A stretch of DNA of 64,000 nt from Planktotalea sp. (GCF_018607995.1 NZ_JABBAL010000015.1:197078-261077); one strand, 5' to 3'; shown: positions 24,274-35,438, numbered from the stretch's first letter. The notes: generated from the letters alone by a model not told the origin. Numbers and translations: made by a program.

Positions 24274-27200
24274 CTAGCCAACACCCTGCAACGACATGAC
24301 CGCCAGGTCATCGCTTACTTGGGCTTCGATTGCGAGGGTGGCGGCCTGTGCGCCGGCCGCTGTCGTGAAATAAGGGATCTTGCCATAAAGCGCGACAGAG
24401 CGGATTTCGCGGCTGTCTTCCACCGCTTGCGCGCCCTCCGTGGTGTTGATCACCAATGCGATCTCTTCGTTCTTCAGGTTGTCGACGATGTTCGGACGTC
24501 CTTCATAGACTTTGTTGACCACCTCACATGTAATGCCTGCCGCAGACAGCCAGCTTTGCGTGCCGCGGGTTGCTGTGAACGTAAATCCAAGTGCTGCAAG
24601 CTTTTGCGCCGCTTCTAAGGTTTTGTTGGTCTTGTCGTCATCGCGGATCGACACGAATACTTTTCCACTGCTTGGCAATGTCACGCCCGCGCCCATTTGT
24701 GCTTTGAGGAAGGCGCGCGCGAAGGATGTGTCCCAGCCCATGACTTCGCCCGTAGAGCGCATTTCAGGGCCGAGGATAGTGTCGACACCGGGGAACCGCG
24801 CGAAGGGCAGAACCGCCTCTTTCACAGAGAACCATGGCATTTTGTAATCCGCCAAGGTCATTTGATCCGGCATAGGTTGCGAGCCGGGGATCGCATCGGT
24901 TGGATAAGCACCGCGCTTTGGGAAGTTGCTAAGCGGCTCACCCGCCATCAAGCGCGCAGCGATAGAGGCAATGGCTGAATCGGTGGCTTTAGCGACGAAA
25001 GGCACTGTGCGCGAGGCCCGCGGATTGACCTCGATCAGGTAGATTTCATCGTCTTTGATCGCGAACTGCACGTTCATCAGGCCGACCACATTGAGGGCCA
25101 AAGCCAGTGCGTGTGTTTGTTCTTCAATGCGCTTGATGACGTCATCAGCCAAGGCATAAGGCGGCAAGGAACAGGCGCTATCACCGGAGTGAACGCCCGC
25201 CTCTTCGATATGCTGCATGATGCCTGTGACATGGACCTCTTTGCCATCGCAGAGCGCGTCAACATCTAGCTCAACCGCGCCAGAAAGGTAGCTATCAAGC
25301 AAAACAGGGCTGTCGCCGGAAACGACCACGGCTTCAGCGATGTAGCGCTCCAACTGCGCCATATCACGCACAATCTCCATCGCGCGACCACCCAAGACGT
25401 AGGATGGGCGAATGACCAGTGGGAAGCCGATTTCTTCTGCAATGCTGAGCGCTTCTGCGTCTGTAGAGGCGATACCGTTCTTGGGTTGCTTCAGGTTCAA
25501 TTGATTCACAAGAGCTTGAAAACGCTCACGATCTTCGGCGAGGTCGATTGCGTCAGGGGTAGTGCCGAGGATTGGAATACCTTCTGCTTCGAGTGCGTTT
25601 GCCAGTTTAAGTGGTGTTTGCCCGCCGAACTGAACGATGACGCCATGAAGCGTGCCATCTTCTAGTTCTACGCGCAGGATTTCCATCACGTGTTCGAACG
25701 TCAAAGGTTCGAAATAAAGGCGATCAGAGGTGTCGTAGTCTGTCGAAACCGTTTCGGGGTTGCAGTTGATCATAATCGTCTCATAGCCCGCGGCCGTCAG
25801 CGCGTAGCAAGCGTGACAGCAGCAGTAATCGAACTCGATACCCTGACCGATGCGGTTTGGACCGCCACCCAAAATGACCACCTTCTTACGATCAGAGGGA
25901 CGCGCTTCGCACTCTACTTCGCCGAATGCAGGCGCTTCATATGTGGAGTACATGTAGGGCGTTTGCGCCTCGAATTCCGCGGCGCATGTGTCGATGCGCT
26001 TGAACACGGCTTTTACACCAACTGCGTGACGCGCTTTGCGCACGTCTTTTTCTTTGAAGCCTGTCAGATTAGCGAGGCGCGCATCCGTGAAGCCCATCAT
26101 TTTGAGGTGACGCAAACCTGCCTCGTCGCTTGGAAGGCCATTGGCGCGCACGCCAGCTTCCGCATCAACAATCTCGCGAATACGCGCCAAGAACCATGGG
26201 TCAAACACCGTAACGCCGTGGATTTCATCGTCCGTAAGCCCGTGACGCATCGCCTGCGCGATAGTGCGCATGCGGTCCGGGGTTTGCTTGGAAATGGCTT
26301 TGATAACTGCGGATTTCTCTGGCGCGCCTTCGATCTCAATCTCGTCGAAACCTGTGAGATCGCTCTCCATCGAGGTGAGTGCCTTTTGCAAACTCTCGTG
26401 GATTGTACGACCAATCGCCATAGTTTCGCCGACGGACTTCATCGCTGTGGTGAGGTAAGGCTCGGACCCTGGGAATTTTTCAAACGCGAATTTTGGGATT
26501 TTGGTGACGACATAGTCGATAGTTGGCTCGAACGACGCGGGGGTCACTTTGGTGATGTCGTTGTCCAACTCATCCAGCGTGTAGCCAACCGCTAGTTTCG
26601 CTGCGATCTTTGCAATTGGGAAGCCCGTTGCTTTGGAGGCAAGCGCCGAGGAACGTGACACGCGTGGGTTCATCTCAATAACGACCATGCGGCCATCCGC
26701 CGGGTTCACTGCCCATTGCACGTTGGAACCGCCTGTTTCGACACCAATCTCGCGCAGAACCGCGATGGAGTGGTTGCGCATCACTTGGTATTCTTTATCC
26801 GTCAGCGTCAGGGCAGGGGCGACCGTGATCGAATCGCCTGTGTGCACGCCCATAGGGTCGATATTTTCAATCGCGCATACGATTATGGCGTTGTCGGCGG
26901 TGTCGCGCACGACTTCCATCTCGAATTCTTTCCAACCGAGCAGGGATTGATCGACGAGAATTTGGTTAACCGGTGAGGCATCCATGCCAGAGCGGCAGAA
27001 GAATTCGTAATCTTCGCGGTTATATGCAACGCCGCCGCCTGTGCCGCCCATGGTAAATGCAGGGCGGATAATTGCGGGTAAGCCGATTTCCTCAAGGTCT
27101 TCGAGAGCAAGGCGCACACCTTCATTCAGGTCGGCTTTGCCGTTTTCATCCGTTGGCGCAGTAACAATTGTGGCTTTCGGGTTCTCGATGCCAAGACGGT

Positions 27201-27609
27201 CCATGGCTTCGCGGAACAGCTTACGATCTTCTGCCATTTCAATGGCTTCGCGTTTTGCACCGATCATTTCGACGTTGAATTTCTCAAGCACGCCCATTTC
27301 TTCAAGTGCGAGGGATGTGTTCAGACCCGTTTGACCACCCATGGTTGGCAGCAACGCATCTGGGCGTTCTTTCTCGATGATCTTGGCGACAATCTCAGGC
27401 GTGATCGGTTCGATATAGGTGGCATCCGCAAGGCCTGGGTCAGTCATGATCGTCGCAGGGTTCGAATTCACCAATATGACGCGGTAACCTTCTTCGCGCA
27501 GAGCTTTGCAAGCCTGTGCGCCGGAGTAGTCGAATTCGCAGGCTTGCCCGATGACAATTGGCCCCGCGCCGATGATCATGATGGATGAGATATCAGTACG
27601 TTTGGGCAT
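24274..27609 (-). CDS. carB: Carbamoyl-phosphate synthase large subunit
   Basis: A 1111-residue CarB, which makes carbamoyl phosphate from bicarbonate, two ATP and ammonia supplied by CarA, feeding pyrimidine and arginine synthesis. The two ATP-grasp halves are recognisable: [20 protein letters not shown] at the N-terminus, its repeat [20 protein letters not shown] near residue 590, [21 protein letters not shown] and [21 protein letters not shown], and the C-terminal MGS-like allosteric domain. Length is slightly above the usual 1070-1080. carA is not adjacent. A good promoter lies at 27684-27711. argF, which consumes carbamoyl phosphate, is 6 kb away. Confidence 0.97.
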   Translation of the reverse strand: MPKRTDISSIMIIGAGPIVIGQACEFDYSGAQACKALREEGYRVILVNSNPATIMTDPGLADATYIEPITPEIVAKIIEKERPDALLPTMGGQTGLNTSLALEEMGVLEKFNVEMIGAKREAIEMAEDRKLFREAMDRLGIENPKATIVTAPTDENGKADLNEGVRLALEDLEEIGLPAIIRPAFTMGGTGGGVAYNREDYEFFCRSGMDASPVNQILVDQSLLGWKEFEMEVVRDTADNAIIVCAIENIDPMGVHTGDSITVAPALTLTDKEYQVMRNHSIAVLREIGVETGGSNVQWAVNPADGRMVVIEMNPRVSRSSALASKATGFPIAKIAAKLAVGYTLDELDNDITKVTPASFEPTIDYVVTKIPKFAFEKFPGSEPYLTTAMKSVGETMAIGRTIHESLQKALTSMESDLTGFDEIEIEGAPEKSAVIKAISKQTPDRMRTIAQAMRHGLTDDEIHGVTVFDPWFLARIREIVDAEAGVRANGLPSDEAGLRHLKMMGFTDARLANLTGFKEKDVRKARHAVGVKAVFKRIDTCAAEFEAQTPYMYSTYEAPAFGEVECEARPSDRKKVVILGGGPNRIGQGIEFDYCCCHACYALTAAGYETIMINCNPETVSTDYDTSDRLYFEPLTFEHVMEILRVELEDGTLHGVIVQFGGQTPLKLANALEAEGIPILGTTPDAIDLAEDRERFQALVNQLNLKQPKNGIASTDAEALSIAEEIGFPLVIRPSYVLGGRAMEIVRDMAQLERYIAEAVVVSGDSPVLLDSYLSGAVELDVDALCDGKEVHVTGIMQHIEEAGVHSGDSACSLPPYALADDVIKRIEEQTHALALALNVVGLMNVQFAIKDDEIYLIEVNPRASRTVPFVAKATDSAIASIAARLMAGEPLSNFPKRGAYPTDAIPGSQPMPDQMTLADYKMPWFSVKEAVLPFARFPGVDTILGPEMRSTGEVMGWDTSFARAFLKAQMGAGVTLPSSGKVFVSIRDDDKTNKTLEAAQKLAALGFTFTATRGTQSWLSAAGITCEVVNKVYEGRPNIVDNLKNEEIALVINTTEGAQAVEDSREIRSVALYGKIPYFTTAAGAQAATLAIEAQVSDDLAVMSLQGVG

Positions 27610-27683
27610 GGCAGACCTCTTTTTTCAGCGCGCACAAAAAGGGCGCAAACCCCTGAGTCGCGGCAGCGTGCAAATTGCCGTGG

Positions 27684-27711
27684 GTTATAGACAGGACAGG
27701 CGCAGGTTCAA
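27684..27711 (-). promoter_or_regulatory. Predicted sigma-70 promoter of carB
   Basis: On the minus strand, TTGAAC (27711-27706), a 16-nt spacer and TATAAC (27689-27684), about 75 nt before the carB start. Confidence 0.6.
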
Positions 27712-27741
27712 GGGGCATATGGGCCTACACACAAGCATCCC

Positions 27742-27770
27742 TTGACTTTCGCGCCCACGCGCGGTGTATC
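27742..27770 (+). promoter_or_regulatory. Predicted sigma-70 promoter of aspS
   Basis: TTGACT (27742-27747), a 17-nt spacer and TGTATC (27765-27770), 38 nt before the aspS ATG. It is back to back with the carB promoter; the two -35 boxes are about 30 bp apart. Confidence 0.6.
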
Positions 27771-27807
27771 GGCCCAAACTTATAGCCCTTTCCGAAGGAA
27801 CTTTGCC

Positions 27808-29583
27808 ATGCACGCCTATCGTAGCCATTCTTGCGCCGACCTGAACAAATCTAACGTAGGCGAAAACGTGCGCCTCTCTGGTTGGGTACACCGTGTGCGC
27901 GATCACGGTGGTTTGCTGTTTATCGATCTGCGCGATCATTACGGTATCACGCAAGTCATGGCCGACCCGGATAGCCCTGTGTTTGCTGAGATCGAAAAAG
28001 TGCGCTCTGAGTGGTGTATCCGCATTGATGGCAATGTGATGGCGCGTGATGATAGCTTAGTAAACCCGAAGATCCCAACGGGTGAAGTTGAAGTGTTCAT
28101 TCGCGATATCGAAGTGCTGGGCACCGCGTCTGAATTGCCACTGATGGTTTTTGGTGAGCAAGAGTATCCAGAGGAAACGCGCCTTAAATATCGCTACCTC
28201 GATTTGCGCCGTGAGAAATTGCAGCGCAACATGACTTTGCGTTCAGACGTTGTCGCGTCGATGCGCCGTCGTATGTGGGATCGCCAGTTCCGCGAATACC
28301 AAACGCCGATCATCACGGCATCCAGCCCTGAAGGCGCGCGCGATTTTCTTGTGCCGTCTCGTCAGCACCCTGGTAAATTTTATGCGCTTCCGCAGGCACC
28401 GCAGCAGTTCAAACAGCTGATCATGGTCTCTGGTTTCGACAAGTATTTCCAGATCGCGCCGTGTTTCCGTGATGAAGATCCGCGCGCAGATCGCTCGCCC
28501 ACTGATTTCTACCAGCTCGACCTTGAGATGAGCTTTGTGGAGCAGGAAGACGTTTTCAACACGATCCAACCTGTGGTTGGTGGCATCTTTGAAGAGTTCG
28601 GTGGTGGCCGTAAGGTTGACCAAACTTGGGAGCAAATTTCCTACAAAGACGCGGCACTTTGGTATGGCTCCGACAAGCCCGACCTGCGCAATCCGATCAA
28701 AATGCAGGTTGTATCCGAGCATTTTGCTGGCTCCGGTTTTGCGATCTTCGCGAAATTGTTGGAGCAAGAAGGTACAGAGATCCGTGCGATCCCAGCGCCG
28801 ACAGGTGGGTCACGCAAATTCTGTGACCGCATGAATGCGTTTGCTCAGAAAGAGGGTCTGCCCGGTATGGGCTATATTCTCTGGCGCGATCAGGGAGAGG
28901 GCATGGAGGCGGCAGGACCGTTGGCCAAGAACATCGGACCTGAGCGCACAGAGGCGATCCGCCAACAATTGGGTCTGGGCGTCGGTGATGCAGCGTTCTT
29001 CCTCGGCGGTAAGCCAAGCGCGTTTGAAAGCGTAGCTGGTCGTGCGCGTAACGAGATTGGCCAAGCGTTGAAGTTGATTGACGAAGATCGTTTCGCCTTC
29101 GCTTGGATCGTCGATTTCCCCATGTATGAAGCGGATGAAGAGACAGGCAAGATTGATTTCTCGCACAATCCGTTTTCGATGCCTCAAGGCGGACTCGAGG
29201 CGCTGAATGGCGATCCTCTCGATGTGCTTGGGTACCAGTATGACCTTGCGTGCAATGGCTATGAGCTGATTTCGGGAGCTATCCGAAACCACCAGCCTGA
29301 CATCATGTTCAAAGCGTTTGAGCTTGCGGGTTATGGTAAGGACGAAGTCGAAAAGCGTTTTGGTGGCATGGTCAACGCGTTTCAATACGGTGCTCCACCC
29401 CACGGTGGCTGCGCTGCGGGAATCGATAGGATTGTGATGTTGCTGGCGGACGAGGCGAATATTCGCGAAGTTATTATGTTCCCAATGAACCAGCGCGCTG
29501 AAGATCTGATGATGAACGCGCCCTCAGAGCCGATGAGCGATCAGATGATGGAACTGGGCCTGCGCGTTATCCCGCAGGTCTGA
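27808..29583 (+). CDS. aspS: Aspartyl-tRNA synthetase
   Basis: A 591-residue class II synthetase charging tRNA-Asp (and possibly tRNA-Asn in organisms lacking AsnRS). The OB-fold anticodon domain is at the N-terminus ([19 protein letters not shown]). Motif 2 is in [20 protein letters not shown], a bacteria-specific GAD insertion fills the middle (about residues 290-420), and motif 3 is in [17 protein letters not shown] 27808 ([12 protein letters not shown]) with GAAGGA upstream is chosen. Single gene between divergent carB and convergent gcrA. Confidence 0.97.
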   Translation: MHAYRSHSCADLNKSNVGENVRLSGWVHRVRDHGGLLFIDLRDHYGITQVMADPDSPVFAEIEKVRSEWCIRIDGNVMARDDSLVNPKIPTGEVEVFIRDIEVLGTASELPLMVFGEQEYPEETRLKYRYLDLRREKLQRNMTLRSDVVASMRRRMWDRQFREYQTPIITASSPEGARDFLVPSRQHPGKFYALPQAPQQFKQLIMVSGFDKYFQIAPCFRDEDPRADRSPTDFYQLDLEMSFVEQEDVFNTIQPVVGGIFEEFGGGRKVDQTWEQISYKDAALWYGSDKPDLRNPIKMQVVSEHFAGSGFAIFAKLLEQEGTEIRAIPAPTGGSRKFCDRMNAFAQKEGLPGMGYILWRDQGEGMEAAGPLAKNIGPERTEAIRQQLGLGVGDAAFFLGGKPSAFESVAGRARNEIGQALKLIDEDRFAFAWIVDFPMYEADEETGKIDFSHNPFSMPQGGLEALNGDPLDVLGYQYDLACNGYELISGAIRNHQPDIMFKAFELAGYGKDEVEKRFGGMVNAFQYGAPPHGGCAAGIDRIVMLLADEANIREVIMFPMNQRAEDLMMNAPSEPMSDQMMELGLRVIPQV

Positions 29584-29589
29584 GCTCAG

Positions 29590-29619
29590 GTCGCCCTGTG
29601 TGTCAGCACACGGGGCGAC
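29590..29619. terminator. Strong hairpin between convergent aspS and gcrA
   Basis: A 13-bp stem (GTCGCCCTGTGTG paired with CACACGGGGCGAC, one G-U) with a TCAG tetraloop, directly after the aspS stop. There is no U-run on either side, so it may protect 3' ends or act with Rho rather than as a classic terminator. Confidence 0.6.
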
Positions 29620-29635
29620 TGTACTCTACTTCTAA

Positions 29636-30211
29636 TCATCGGCGACGATCGCGGCGTGCTGACATCGGTTGGAACGCCACGCCAACATGGGCTTCGCAAT
29701 AAGGCTTGCCGGCTTTCACGGGCAATCCGCAAAACCAGAAGTCATCCGTTGCAGGATCGCCTACGGGCCATTTGCATGTGCGCTCAGTCAATTCCATCAA
29801 GCTGATCTTCTTTGACTTTTTCTCGACCTCAGAAACCTTGGCGAGCGCTTCTGGGCTGATCTCGTTAGCAGACGGCTGCGGTGGCAAAGGTTGGCCTGCG
29901 GGAATAATCGCGCGCCTCGCACGAGAGGGTGGCGGTGTCGGCGTCATCGGCTCTGCAATCGGTGTCACAGCTTTAGGAGCTGCATCTGCCTTTGGCGCGA
30001 CCTTCTGTTTCGGCTCCGCCTTCGCAGCTTTTGGTTTTGCGTCTGCTTTTGCGGTGCTTGTTGTCGTGCGGTTCGACAGGCCGAGACGGTGCACTTTGCC
30101 GATCACAGCATTGCGCGTCACGCCACCCAGCTCTTTAGCGATCTGGCTTGCGGATTGGCCTTCGCCCCACATCTTTTTTAGGGTCTCAACGCGTTCATCT
30201 GTCCAGGACAT
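29636..30211 (-). CDS. gcrA: GcrA family cell cycle regulator
   Basis: A 191-residue GcrA homologue, the alphaproteobacterial sigma-70 cofactor that activates transcription at promoters carrying CcrM-methylated GANTC sites. The N-terminal DNA-binding part MSWTDERVETLKKMWGEG and SASQIAKELGGVTRNAVIGK is diagnostic. A low-complexity Lys/Ala/Pro linker (about residues 60-135) leads to the C-terminal sigma-binding domain with TCKWPVGDPATDDFWFCG and YCEAH, whose Cys/His pattern looks metal-binding. ATG 30211 gives the conserved N-terminus. This gene places the organism firmly among alphaproteobacteria. Confidence 0.95.
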   Translation of the reverse strand: MSWTDERVETLKKMWGEGQSASQIAKELGGVTRNAVIGKVHRLGLSNRTTTSTAKADAKPKAAKAEPKQKVAPKADAAPKAVTPIAEPMTPTPPPSRARRAIIPAGQPLPPQPSANEISPEALAKVSEVEKKSKKISLMELTERTCKWPVGDPATDDFWFCGLPVKAGKPYCEAHVGVAFQPMSARRDRRR

Positions 30212-30342
30212 TGCGGCTTCCTTATTGAAAAAATCGGCCCGCATTGGTGCCGCTTTAGGTATCTTGGTGCTTGCCTCTATTCTAATCAGCCTCGCCTGAG
30301 ATACAAGTCAGACGAATCACTTCCAAAAGGCTTTAGTCACCT

Positions 30343-31161
30343 ATGACACAAAACAACGCATTGGACACACCGCAGATGGGCGCGCGCCGTTTTGGGCGTG
30401 TGAATTGGTTGGGCTTACAAACTTTGATCCATCGTGAAACCCGTCGCTTTCTTGCGGTTTGGACACAGACCCTGCTGGCCCCGCTTGTGACAGCTGGGCT
30501 TTTGTTGCTGATTTTCAACCTCGCCGTTGGACCGCGACGTGGCGAGGTAACGGGCGTGTCTTTCATCACTTTCATCGCACCGGGTATTTTGATGATGACT
30601 GTCATCCAAAATGCCTTCGCAAACGTGACCTCTTCGATTGTGATCTCTAAAGTGCAAGGTAACATTGTCGATACGTTGATGCCGCCTTTGTCGCCGCTTG
30701 AGATGGTGATTGGGTATCTCGCAGGCGGAATCGGGCGTGGTGTATTTGTTGCGATAGCGATTGGGCTGGGCTTGCTCTTGTTCCTTGGCATTGGCGTACA
30801 ACATCCGATCATGGCGTTGATCTTTGTTGTGCTTGGCTCCGCGTTTCTAGGTGGGCTTGGCATCATCGCAGGTGTGTTTGCCAACAAGTTCGATCAAATG
30901 GCGGCGATCACGAATTTCATCGTGACACCGCTCGCCATGCTCTCGGGTACGTTTTATTCCGTCACGGTTTTGCCGCCGATCTTGCGAGAGATCACATATT
31001 TCAACCCGATTTTCTATTTGATTGATGGGCTGCGCTATGCGGTGATTGGCGTGTCTGACAGTAACCCGTGGTCTGGCATGTTGATTTGCACTGTTTCCGT
31101 CCTGATCGTGGCAGGGATCGCGTGGCAAATGTTCCGCACAGGATATCGCCTTAAGCCTTAG
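30343..31161 (+). CDS. ABC-2 type transporter permease
   Basis: A 272-residue inner-membrane permease with six hydrophobic segments, of the ABC-2/YadH type. The N-terminus MTQNNALDTPQMGARRFGRV is cytoplasmic, and NWLGLQTLIHRETRRFLAVW leads into the first helix. The PLAMLSGTFYSVTVLPPILR stretch and FNPIFYLIDGLRYAVIG near the C-terminus are hallmark sequences of the family. No ATP-binding partner gene is adjacent, so it is an orphan here. It converges on the EamA gene with an 11-bp overlap. Substrate unknown. Confidence 0.88.
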   Translation: MTQNNALDTPQMGARRFGRVNWLGLQTLIHRETRRFLAVWTQTLLAPLVTAGLLLLIFNLAVGPRRGEVTGVSFITFIAPGILMMTVIQNAFANVTSSIVISKVQGNIVDTLMPPLSPLEMVIGYLAGGIGRGVFVAIAIGLGLLLFLGIGVQHPIMALIFVVLGSAFLGGLGIIAGVFANKFDQMAAITNFIVTPLAMLSGTFYSVTVLPPILREITYFNPIFYLIDGLRYAVIGVSDSNPWSGMLICTVSVLIVAGIAWQMFRTGYRLKP

Positions 31162-32035
31162 CAAGCCTTGTTTCGCGCCACGCCAATAGAGCGGCGCCCG
31201 CGACGATAATACCTGCACCAAGAAGCGACACCGATGTCGGAATGACGCCAAAAATCGCAGCGTCATAGAGGGTTGCAAACAAAAGTGTGCCGTAGCTGAA
31301 TGGCACGACAAACGACGCATCCGCGCGCGCGAGTGAGTTCAAAAAACAGGTTTGCGCGGCGGCCATAAGGCTTCCGACCCCCGCCAAGGCGAGCCATTGC
31401 ATCATCGTCGGTGCTTGCCACACAAAGATCACGGCCAGCGTGGCGATCACTAAGCCAATCGCATTGTTCACAAGCAAGATCTGAAATGGGGCTTCGCGTT
31501 TGGACAGGCGCTTGATGAAGATGATTTCCAGCCCCAAAATCAAGGCCGCCCCAAGCGCCAGCAACGCGCCAGGCGCGATTGTCCCAGATCCGGGGCGTAA
31601 AAGAATGAGAGCACCGATCATTGCAATGCCTGCCGCGCTCCACCGCACTATGCCGACCTTCTCACCCAGTAGAAAAATCGCGAAAATCATCGCAAAAACA
31701 GGGTTGAGAAAGCTAATCGCAGTCGCATCCGACAAGGGAATGTAGGCAGCTGACGCAAACATCAGCGTGACGCCCGCCGCACCACACAGCGTTCGCACCA
31801 TGTGCAGTTTCACATTTACCGTGCCAAACTTGGGTCGCATGATCAGCGCAGCAGTGCCAAGCGTCAGCGCCGCGAACAAAAATCTAGCATGCGTGATTTG
31901 CAAGGGATGCAGTGGTTCCCCTAACGTGCCAGTGCCGAGCGCCTTGGCCAATAACGTGGTCGCCGCGATGAAAGCGGTCGCGCAAATCATCAGCACAATA
32001 GCAAGGCGTGGGTTGGTTTCGGGCAGAGTGCTCAT
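31151..32035 (-). CDS. DMT superfamily (EamA) transporter
   Basis: A 294-residue drug/metabolite transporter with ten predicted membrane helices in two EamA repeats. Hydrophobic stretches such as LAIVLMICATAFIAATTLLAK begin each half, and a second repeat starts at about residue 150 (PGALLALGAALILGLEIIFI). Usually such proteins export amino acids or metabolites. The start codon at 32035 overlaps, in the opposite direction, a possible start of a small plus-strand reading frame at 32034. Confidence 0.87.
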   Translation of the reverse strand: MSTLPETNPRLAIVLMICATAFIAATTLLAKALGTGTLGEPLHPLQITHARFLFAALTLGTAALIMRPKFGTVNVKLHMVRTLCGAAGVTLMFASAAYIPLSDATAISFLNPVFAMIFAIFLLGEKVGIVRWSAAGIAMIGALILLRPGSGTIAPGALLALGAALILGLEIIFIKRLSKREAPFQILLVNNAIGLVIATLAVIFVWQAPTMMQWLALAGVGSLMAAAQTCFLNSLARADASFVVPFSYGTLLFATLYDAAIFGVIPTSVSLLGAGIIVAGAALLAWRETRLAKA

Positions 32036-32186
32036 GCGTCAAGACCTGATCCCAAAACCGACGTTGCGCAAGCTGCCATTTGACATCCGATACAAATGGG
32101 CTTGCGTAATGCTGTGGCGGCTGTATGAAAAAGGAATGATCTCCATCGCTCATAAACGTCGCCGACGACACATGCGCCGCGCTTAA
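32034..32186 (+). CDS. Possible small basic protein (50 aa)
   Basis: A 50-codon frame, MRQDLIPKPTLRKLPFDIRY and on, with a middle WACVMLWRLYEKGMISIAH and a very basic end (KRRRRHMRRA). Composition looks protein-like and the frame ends with TAA in an otherwise gene-free stretch before argD. Against it: the ATG overlaps the start codon of the opposite-strand EamA gene and no ribosome site is evident, so if real its start may be a later ATG. Function unknown. Confidence 0.35.
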   Translation: MRQDLIPKPTLRKLPFDIRYKWACVMLWRLYEKGMISIAHKRRRRHMRRA

Positions 32187-32300
32187 CTGCGTGTGATCAA
32201 GCCGTGTATGACGGCTCAAACTTTCATGCTTCATCCAAAATATTGACTTGGCCCTGCCGCTCAGGCACTCACGGGGCCTCTGACTTCCAAGGATACTTCC

Positions 32301-33476
32301 ATGATCCCTTCTGTTTTGCCGACTTATTCACGTGCACCCATGTCTTTCGTCAAAGGCGAGGGTAGCTGGCTTATCGAAGCGGACGGGCGACGTTTTCTTG
32401 ATCTTGGTGCGGGCATTGCGGTGAACGCACTTGGCCACGCACACCCGACTTTGGTCGCGGCACTAACGGATCAAGCGAATGCGCTCTGGCATGTGTCCAA
32501 CCTCTACCAAATTCCGCAACAGCAAAAGCTGGCAGATATGTTGGTAGAACTGACATTCGCGGATACCGTCTTTTTCACCAACTCCGGTACGGAAAGCTGC
32601 GAGTTGGCGGTGAAGATGGCGCGCAAATACTGGTATGAAAAAGGCGCGCCGGAGCGGGTTGAAATCATTACATTCGAGGGCTCTTTCCATGGGCGCTCCT
32701 CTGCAGGTATTGCGGCGGCGGGCTCTGAAAAGATGACCAAGGGGTTTGGACCTCTGCTTGGTGGCTTCAAACATCTGCCTTGGAACGATCATGAGGCCCT
32801 GACAGCGGCCATCACGGATCAAACCGCTGCGATTATGATCGAACCGGTGCAAGGTGAAGGCGGTATTCGCCCGCTGCCCGATCAATGTCTGAAAGGCCTG
32901 CGCGATCTGTGCGACGAACACGGTATTCTCTTGATTTTGGACGAGGTACAATGCGGTGTGGGTCGCACAGGCAAGCTGTTTGCACATGAATGGGCAGGGA
33001 TTGAACCTGATATCATGAATGTTGCCAAAGGCATTGGCGGTGGCTTCCCGCTCGGCGCGGTCCTTGCGACAGAAAACGCGGCAAGTGGTATGACTGCGGG
33101 TACGCATGGCTCCACATACGGCGGTAACCCATTGGGCTGCGCGGTGGGCTGCGCTGTTCTTGAAACAGTTGCCGAGCCTGATTTCCTCGCGGATGTTTCA
33201 CGTCGTGCAGGGGCGCTGCGCCAAAGTCTAGAAGGGCTTATTGCGCAACACCCAGATGTGTTTGAAAGCGTGCGAGGTGCGGGCCTGATGCTTGGTCTTA
33301 AATGCAAGGCAACCAACATGGATATCGTGAATGCAGGCTACGACAATGAGGTCATCACAGTCCCCGCCGCAGAAAATGTGATCCGCCTGCTTCCTGCCCT
33401 CAACATAACGGAAGACGATATTTCTGAAGCGGCCAAACGTCTAAGCGCTGCCGCCTCCCAAATCGAGAAAGCTTAA
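32301..33476 (+). CDS. argD: Acetylornithine aminotransferase
   Basis: A 391-residue PLP-dependent class III aminotransferase converting N-acetylglutamate semialdehyde to N-acetylornithine, also usable in lysine synthesis. Visible are [20 protein letters not shown], the Asp of [20 protein letters not shown] and the PLP lysine in [17 protein letters not shown]. The start ATG 32301 has AAGGATA upstream. argF follows 80 nt downstream, with an intergenic repeat element in between; the pair makes an arginine synthesis unit. Confidence 0.95.
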   Translation: MIPSVLPTYSRAPMSFVKGEGSWLIEADGRRFLDLGAGIAVNALGHAHPTLVAALTDQANALWHVSNLYQIPQQQKLADMLVELTFADTVFFTNSGTESCELAVKMARKYWYEKGAPERVEIITFEGSFHGRSSAGIAAAGSEKMTKGFGPLLGGFKHLPWNDHEALTAAITDQTAAIMIEPVQGEGGIRPLPDQCLKGLRDLCDEHGILLILDEVQCGVGRTGKLFAHEWAGIEPDIMNVAKGIGGGFPLGAVLATENAASGMTAGTHGSTYGGNPLGCAVGCAVLETVAEPDFLADVSRRAGALRQSLEGLIAQHPDVFESVRGAGLMLGLKCKATNMDIVNAGYDNEVITVPAAENVIRLLPALNITEDDISEAAKRLSAAASQIEKA

Positions 33477-33480
33477 CAGG

Positions 33481-33529
33481 TTCTTCGGTCCTTAAATACC
33501 TCGGGGAGCGCGAGGGGCCGGCCCCTCGC
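33481..33529 (-). repeat. Recurrent intergenic element, copy B
   Basis: Read on the minus strand: hairpin GCGAGGGG-cc-ggCCCCTCGC, then GCTCCCCGAGGTATTTAAGG and ACCGAAGAA. It sits between argD and argF and points against them. It has the best match to copy D (GAGGTATTT then gACCaAAGAA). Confidence 0.65.
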
Positions 33530-33556
33530 ACCGACTCTAGCAAAAAGTATAAACAT

Positions 33557-34483
33557 ATGAACCATTTTCTAGACATTCACAAAACAGACACTTCCGCGCT
33601 CTCGGGTATCATCACCAATGCGCGCCGTATGAAGGACGCACGCGTTGGATTGCCCAAGGCCACGCTTGACGTGGATCAACCGCTTGCGGGCTACATGGTT
33701 GCTTTGATCTTTGAAAAACCCTCCACGCGCACGCGCGTTTCCTTTGATGTTGGTGTGCGTCAGATGGGTGGAGAAACGATGGTGCTCTCCGGCTCTGATA
33801 TGCAGCTTGGGCACGGTGAAACCATCGCTGACACAGCCCGCGTTCTGTCGCGCTATGTTGATCTGATCATGATCCGCACCTTTGATGAAAGTGTCTTGCT
33901 TGAGATGGCCGAATACGCGGATGTGCCTGTGATCAACGGTCTAACGGACCGCACGCACCCCTGCCAGATCATGGCGGATGTGATGACGTTTGAAGAACAT
34001 CGTGGACCAATCAAAGGTAAGAAAGTTGTGTGGTGCGGCGATGGCAACAACGTCTGCGCGTCTTTCTTACACGCAGCAGGGCAGTTCGGGTTTGATATGG
34101 TTTTCACGGGCCCCAAACAGCTTGATCCCGAGGACGAATTCATCGGTCTTGCCCACAACGCAGGTGTCAGCGTTAGTATCGAACGCGATGCGCAAAAGGC
34201 CGTCGAAAACGCGGATCTTGTTGTTGCGGATACATGGGTGTCGATGCATGACAGCCAATCTGCGAAGGAACGCCGCCACAATATGCTGCGTCCTTATCAA
34301 GTGAATGAAGAGCTGATGTCACACGCCAAACCAGACGCGTTGTTCATGCATTGCCTGCCAGCACACCGTGAGGAAGAAGCAACGAGCGCTGTCATGGACG
34401 GGCCGAATTCGGTGATCTTTGATGAGGCCGAGAACCGGCTTCATGCGCAAAAGGCGATCATGCGGTGGTGCCTTGGTAAATAG
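33557..34483 (+). CDS. argF: Ornithine carbamoyltransferase
   Basis: A 308-residue transcarbamylase that makes citrulline from ornithine and carbamoyl phosphate. The carbamoyl phosphate motif is [12 protein letters not shown] (about residues 53-64), [10 protein letters not shown] carries the HPCQ motif, and [11 protein letters not shown] the ornithine-binding HCLP. Length is normal. It follows argD; carB, source of its substrate, is also in the window. Confidence 0.96.
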   Translation: MNHFLDIHKTDTSALSGIITNARRMKDARVGLPKATLDVDQPLAGYMVALIFEKPSTRTRVSFDVGVRQMGGETMVLSGSDMQLGHGETIADTARVLSRYVDLIMIRTFDESVLLEMAEYADVPVINGLTDRTHPCQIMADVMTFEEHRGPIKGKKVVWCGDGNNVCASFLHAAGQFGFDMVFTGPKQLDPEDEFIGLAHNAGVSVSIERDAQKAVENADLVVADTWVSMHDSQSAKERRHNMLRPYQVNEELMSHAKPDALFMHCLPAHREEEATSAVMDGPNSVIFDEAENRLHAQKAIMRWCLGK

Positions 34484-34497
34484 CCCAGTGACGGCGG

Positions 34498-35372
34498 TCA
34501 ATCGGCAATAAAGATCGTCGTCAGCGTGCCATCATCACCTTTAAGGTAACCAATCCCTCCAACTTCGTCAGGAACGCCGTCATTTTTTAGGCCGAAGAAG
34601 CGACCAATCGCGCTTTGCTGTGTGTCATCTTCGATGATTGCAACCTCTGCGCCATTGCGTTCAGTCGTGATTGTGCCGCCTGAGAACTGATTACCAAACA
34701 CTCGCATCCCGCTAATCTTCACGCAGTTGAAACCAACATTTGCGGAGACTTTGGTCTCGCGGTTGGTGATCGTGAAGCTGTCTACCTCAACATTAACTGT
34801 GTCATCAGCAAAATTCGCGGTGACCTTTGAATTTCTTTCACCAAGATCAAAATTGCTGGTGGTGTTGAAATAGCTCGCTTGCGCTTCGCCTTTGAAGACA
34901 GCGCTGCCTGTGCTGGGCATATCTGCCGTTGCTGTCACGACGCCACATAAGGCACGGTGTTTACGAAATACGAATGAGGATAGGCGCACACATAGTCATA
35001 ATTTCTTGTGAAGCCTTGCGCTAGGGTCGACATGAGTGTCCAGGTCCCATCCGTCAACAACCCGTTTGCGGTATAGCCTTCAGGATCAACCAGCTTATAG
35101 GTACTGTCGTTGATCGTGGTAGCGCCTGTGCTGTGCACTATCGTGCCCGAGGAGGTGCTGAGCGTGGCATTTGTGGGGATCGCTTGCAGCTTGATCGCGA
35201 CATCCTCCAACGCTGGTTTTCTTCGCTTCGCTAGCGAGGTGCTCGTAATTAGGACTTAGGTTTGCGCCACTGGTGCCGCTATCAACAGAATTACACGCAG
35301 TTAAAGCGCCGATAAGCGCGATTGCAGCGCATGCGCAACGGGGCGGTGGGGCTTGAAGACAAGAGCAAACAT
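34498..35372 (-). pseudogene. Outer-membrane lipoprotein (TbpB-like barrel type), frameshifted
   Basis: Four reading-frame pieces on the minus strand line up as one lipoprotein. Piece 1 begins MFALVFKPHRP (ATG 35372). Piece 2, in another frame, reads ACAAIALIGALTACNSVDSG, a lipobox LTAC followed by a mature start, to ASEAKKTS. Piece 3 starts ALEDVAIKLQAIPTNATLST and ends YFVNTVPYVAS with a TGA. Piece 4 continues VVTATADMPSTGSAVFKGEA to the end LTTIFIAD. One A fewer in an AAAA run (about 35218) would join pieces 2 and 3. The C-terminal half, with TGSAVFKGEA and SKVTANFADDTVNVEV, resembles the small transferrin-binding-protein-like beta barrels common in roseobacters. Broken at three places, it is probably inactive. 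It follows argF in opposite orientation. Confidence 0.75.
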
Positions 35373-35438
35373 GCGCCCTAGCTTAACAAGAAAGGGCGCA
35401 TTGCAAAGCTGTATTTGGTGCTCCGGGGGGGATCGCGC

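Noticed and set aside
25690-26595. Plus-strand open frame of about 300 codons inside carB
   Set aside because: Antisense of a fully conserved CarB; no ribosome site or protein-like motifs.
28243-28767. Minus-strand open frame of 174 codons inside aspS
   Set aside because: Antisense of AspRS with class II motifs in the plus frame.
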